Below, one piece after another: positions 61,539 to 64,000 of a stretch of DNA of 64,000 nucleotides. The DNA comes from Billgrantia campisalis (GTDB lineage: Bacteria; Pseudomonadota; Gammaproteobacteria; Pseudomonadales; Halomonadaceae). The position numbers and the translations under genes are program-made. The stretch spans positions 186,001-250,000 of the forward strand of contig NZ_JABFUC010000002.1 of NCBI RefSeq assembly GCF_022341425.1, written 5' to 3'. Under the pieces are notes generated by a model, which worked only from the letters and a program-made list of their open reading frames with translations, did no database searches and had not been told where the DNA came from. How positions within the stretch are numbered: position 1 is the stretch's first letter; each line of letters begins with the position of its first letter.

Positions 61539-62396
61539 ATGAAAATGGAGGACGTCGTGGACGCCAGACGCCTGAGGCTCGAGACGGGAGAGCAGTGCTA
61601 TCGGGAAGGGGGCCCTGGGTCGCCAGACGAGGCCCCGACCCTGGTGCTGCTGCATGGCATCAGCTCCAGTGCCGGTTCCTGGGCCAAGCTCGCCGAGCGG
61701 CTGCCCGGCTATCGCCTGCTGGCCTGGGACGCCCCGGGTTATGGCGACAGCCAGCCCCTGGCGAACGAGGCGCCCACGGCCGCCGACTATGCCGAGCGCC
61801 TGGAGGCCTGGCTGGCGGCGCTCGGGGTCGAGCGTTGCGTGCTGGTGGGCCACTCCCTGGGGGCCATGATGGCCGGCGCCTATCTGGCCGCTCACCCGGG
61901 CCGGCTAGCCGGGGTGGTGCTGGCGGACCCGGCCCAGGGCTACGGCGATGCCGATGAGGCCAAACGCGACGAGGTCTACCGCAGCCGCTGGACCCAGCTC
62001 GAGACCCAGGGCCATGCCGCCTACGCCCGAGCGCGGGCGCCGCGACTGCTGCGCGAGGGCGCCGATCCGGCGGACATCGCCCGGGTCGAGGCGGAGATGC
62101 AGAAGCTGCATGTGGCGGGCTTCGCCCAGGCCGGCTGGATGCTCGCCAACGACCTGCTGTCACGCTACCTGCCGGTCGCACCGGCGCTGCCGACCCTGGT
62201 GGTGTGCGGCGACGAGGATCGCATCACCCCGCCCGAGGATGCCCGTGGCCTGGCCAGCCGCCTGGGGTTGCCCTATCGCGACATCCCGCGGGCCGGGCAT
62301 GCCAGCTATATCGATGCACCCGAGGCCTTCGCCCGGGTCCTGGACGACTTCGCCCGCCCGCTGCTTGGCGTGGCCGACGCTTCCGAGACACCCTAG
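61539..62396 (+). CDS. Alpha/beta hydrolase
   Basis: A 285-residue hydrolase: oxyanion segment LLHGISSS (37-44), nucleophile S106 in GHSLG, acid D225 or D227 in CGDEDRITPP, and H254 in AGHASY. It resembles the meta-cleavage-product hydrolases (MhpC/BphD-like) and NicD-type deformylases. It starts 13 bp after the cupin stop, so it probably hydrolyses the ring-cleavage product. ATG 61539 gives MKMEDVVD with a modest ribosome site. Confidence 0.86.
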   Translation: MKMEDVVDARRLRLETGEQCYREGGPGSPDEAPTLVLLHGISSSAGSWAKLAERLPGYRLLAWDAPGYGDSQPLANEAPTAADYAERLEAWLAALGVERCVLVGHSLGAMMAGAYLAAHPGRLAGVVLADPAQGYGDADEAKRDEVYRSRWTQLETQGHAAYARARAPRLLREGADPADIARVEAEMQKLHVAGFAQAGWMLANDLLSRYLPVAPALPTLVVCGDEDRITPPEDARGLASRLGLPYRDIPRAGHASYIDAPEAFARVLDDFARPLLGVADASETP

Positions 62397-62405
62397 GAGA
62401 TCCCC

Positions 62406-63200
62406 ATGAGTTTTCTGATCGAACAACGCGTTGCCGTGGTCACCGGCGGCTCCTCGGGGATCGGCCTCGAGACCGTGCGCCTGCTGCTGGCCGAGGGCGC
62501 CCGGGTGGCCTTCTGCGGCCGCAATGCCGAGCGTCTGGCGACGGCCGAGGCGAGCCTGCGTGAGGCCTTCCCCGACGCCGAGCTGCTGGCGATGTCCTGC
62601 GACGTGCTCGACGAGGCCTCCTGCGCGGATTTCGCGGCGGCGGTGGCCCAGCGCTTCGGCGGCGCCGACATGCTGATCGCCAATGCCGGCCAGGGCTACG
62701 TGGCCCACTACGACGACACCCCCAAGGAGGCCTGGCTGGCCGAGGCCAACCTCAAGCTGTTCGGCGTGATCAACCCGCTGAACGCCTTTCGGGCGCAACT
62801 GGCCGCCGCCGAGATCGGCTCGCTCACCTGCGTCAACTCCCTGCTGGCGCTGCAGCCGGAGCCCCACATGATCGCCACCTCGGCGGCCCGGGCGGCGCTG
62901 CTCAACCTGACCCACTCCCTGGCCCACGAGCTGGTCGACGAGGGCATCCGGGTCAACTCCATCCTGCTCGGCATGGTGGAGTCGGGGCAGTGGCGGCGGC
63001 GCTTCGAGGCCCGCGACGACCAGTCGCTGAGCTGGGAGCAGTGGATCGCCGGCATCGCCGCCAAGCGCGGCATCCCCATGAAGCGCCTGGGGCGCCCTGA
63101 GGAGCCGGCCCGCGCCCTGGTGTTCCTGGCCTCGCCCCTGGCCTCCTTCACCACCGGTGCCGCACTCGACGTCTCCGGCGGCTTCAACCATCACCTTTAA
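62406..63200 (+). CDS. SDR-family protein lacking the catalytic Tyr and Lys
   Basis: A 264-residue Rossmann protein: TGGSSGIG (13-20), NAG (93-95) and Ser145 are intact. At the positions of the catalytic Tyr and Lys (S145+13 and +17) it has T158 and R162 (ATSAARAAL). It still ends with the SDR C-terminal GAALDVSGGF. This argues for a changed mechanism or a non-enzymatic role. It lies 9 bp after the hydrolase and 20 bp before the aspartate dehydrogenase. Confidence 0.85.
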   Translation: MSFLIEQRVAVVTGGSSGIGLETVRLLLAEGARVAFCGRNAERLATAEASLREAFPDAELLAMSCDVLDEASCADFAAAVAQRFGGADMLIANAGQGYVAHYDDTPKEAWLAEANLKLFGVINPLNAFRAQLAAAEIGSLTCVNSLLALQPEPHMIATSAARAALLNLTHSLAHELVDEGIRVNSILLGMVESGQWRRRFEARDDQSLSWEQWIAGIAAKRGIPMKRLGRPEEPARALVFLASPLASFTTGAALDVSGGFNHHL

Positions 63201-63220
63201 CCCGCGAGGACGCCTCCGCA

Positions 63221-64000
63221 ATGACGACCAAGCGTTTGATGATCATCGGCTACGGGGCCATGGCCCAGGAAGTGCATCGGCTGCTGCCGGCGGGCCTGGA
63301 ACTGGCCTGGGTGGTGGTGCCCGAGTCCCAGCTGGTGTCCACCCGCGAACAACTGGGCGCCGGGGTCGAGGTGCTCTCCTCGACGACCCAGTGCGAGGGG
63401 CGTCCCGACCTGGTGGTGGAGTGCGCCGGCCAGCCCGGACTCGCCGAGCATGGCGAGGCGGTGCTCGGCCGGGGCCTGACCCTGGCCATCGTGGCCACCG
63501 GCGCCCTGGCCGATGAGGCGCTCTATGGCCGCCTGCGCCAGGCCGCCGAGGCGGGCGGCGGGCGCATGCTGGTGCTCTCCGGTGCCGTGGCCGGCATGGA
63601 TGGCCTGGCCGCCGCCCGGGAGGGCGGCCTGGAAAGCGTCACCTACGAGGCCTGCAAGGCCCCCGGGAGCTGGAAGGGCAGCCATGCCGAGCAGCTGGTG
63701 GACCTGGACGCCCTCACCGAGGCGACGGTCTTCTACGAAGGCACCGCCGGCGAGGCCGCGCGCCTCTTCCCGGCCAACGCCAACGTGGCGGCCACCATCG
63801 CCCTGGCCGGGATCGGCATGCAGGCCACCACCGTGCGCCTCACCGCCGATCCGGCGGCCACCCGCAACACCCATCGCATCCACGTCCAGGGGCGCTTCGG
63901 CGAGTTCCGTATCGAGCTCAACGGCCGACCCCTGGAGCACAATCCCAAGACCTCGATGCTCGCCGCCCTGTCGGTGGTCCGCGCCTGTCGCCAGGTGCTG
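63221..64000 (+). CDS. L-aspartate dehydrogenase, 3' end cut by window edge
   Basis: 260 residues are visible of an expected 265-270. The N-terminal NAD motif LMIIGYGAMAQEV, the central FPANANVAATIALAG, and the NTHRIHVQG segment (family His) match NadX/AspDH enzymes, which reversibly deaminate aspartate to oxaloacetate (or iminoaspartate). The frame is open to base 64000 at VVRACRQVL, close to the normal end. No nadA or nadC is next to it. In this setting it may instead aminate or deaminate a pathway intermediate. Confidence 0.87.
   Translation, partial: MTTKRLMIIGYGAMAQEVHRLLPAGLELAWVVVPESQLVSTREQLGAGVEVLSSTTQCEGRPDLVVECAGQPGLAEHGEAVLGRGLTLAIVATGALADEALYGRLRQAAEAGGGRMLVLSGAVAGMDGLAAAREGGLESVTYEACKAPGSWKGSHAEQLVDLDALTEATVFYEGTAGEAARLFPANANVAATIALAGIGMQATTVRLTADPAATRNTHRIHVQGRFGEFRIELNGRPLEHNPKTSMLAALSVVRACRQVL

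Noticed and set aside
61530..61545. CATATGAAAA next to the hydrolase start as a fifth copy of the catabolic box
   Set aside because: Only a short fragment matches, the AAATAATAAA block is missing, and it lies inside an operon at a start codon.

Overview
The window is about 64 kb of GC-rich bacterial chromosome. Gene order points to a gammaproteobacterium of Halomonas type (inference). Supporting syntenies are zapA-6S RNA-fau opposite ygfB-pepP-ubiH-ubiI, gpmI-envC-ctp opposite yibN-secB, and gshB-tonB-algH-ruvX near pyrB. No rRNA, tRNA, CRISPR array, integrase or intact insertion sequence was seen.

Region 1 (1-21.9 kb) is housekeeping: rpiA (cut by the left edge), ilvA, a 31-residue membrane peptide, fau, 6S RNA, zapA, the ygfB-pepP-ubiH-ubiI operon, a carboxyl-terminal protease, envC, gpmI, a membrane rhodanese, secB, rsmE, a CvfB-like protein, a VOC protein, gshB, tonB, algH, ruvX, a membrane protein, pyrB, and a small Cys-rich protein behind an FNR-type promoter.

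Region 2 (21.9-35.2 kb) is a quinohemoprotein amine dehydrogenase (QHNDH) locus. A leftward operon qhpA-D-C-B-F-E encodes the diheme subunit, the radical SAM crosslinking enzyme, the CTQ subunit, the beta-propeller subunit, an ABC exporter and a subtilisin-like protease. A rightward operon encodes an aldehyde dehydrogenase, an outer-membrane barrel and the flavin monooxygenase qhpG. A sigma-54 activator lies divergent to the rightward operon, with a near-consensus -24/-12 promoter and two matching 17-bp activator sites in the gap. Together these genes should oxidise primary amines in the periplasm to aldehydes and then to acids.

Region 3 (35.4-39.3 kb) holds a LuxR-type regulator, an MhpA-like flavin hydroxylase with a DUF2783 partner, and a GntR/UTRA regulator.

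Region 4 (39.3-64 kb) is a large catabolic block of four transcription units: (i) Rieske ferredoxin, small IacB-like protein, Rieske oxygenase, SDR and ferredoxin reductase; (ii) leftward tripartite tricarboxylate transporter plus a three-subunit molybdenum hydroxylase with CoxG, XdhC and MocA helpers; (iii) flavin monooxygenase plus TRAP transporter; (iv) IclR regulator, extradiol-type dioxygenase, cupin, alpha/beta hydrolase, SDR and L-aspartate dehydrogenase (cut by the right edge). All four promoters carry the same bipartite box, CAAATAATAAA-N4-GTTTCATAT (exact or near-exact), just downstream of the -10 element. This suggests one regulator, most simply the IclR protein, controlling a single uncharacterised aromatic or heteroaromatic pathway. 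The transporter/molybdenum-hydroxylase unit and its neighbouring LysR gene are bracketed by a 36-bp near-identical direct repeat, which suggests that segment was inserted as a module.
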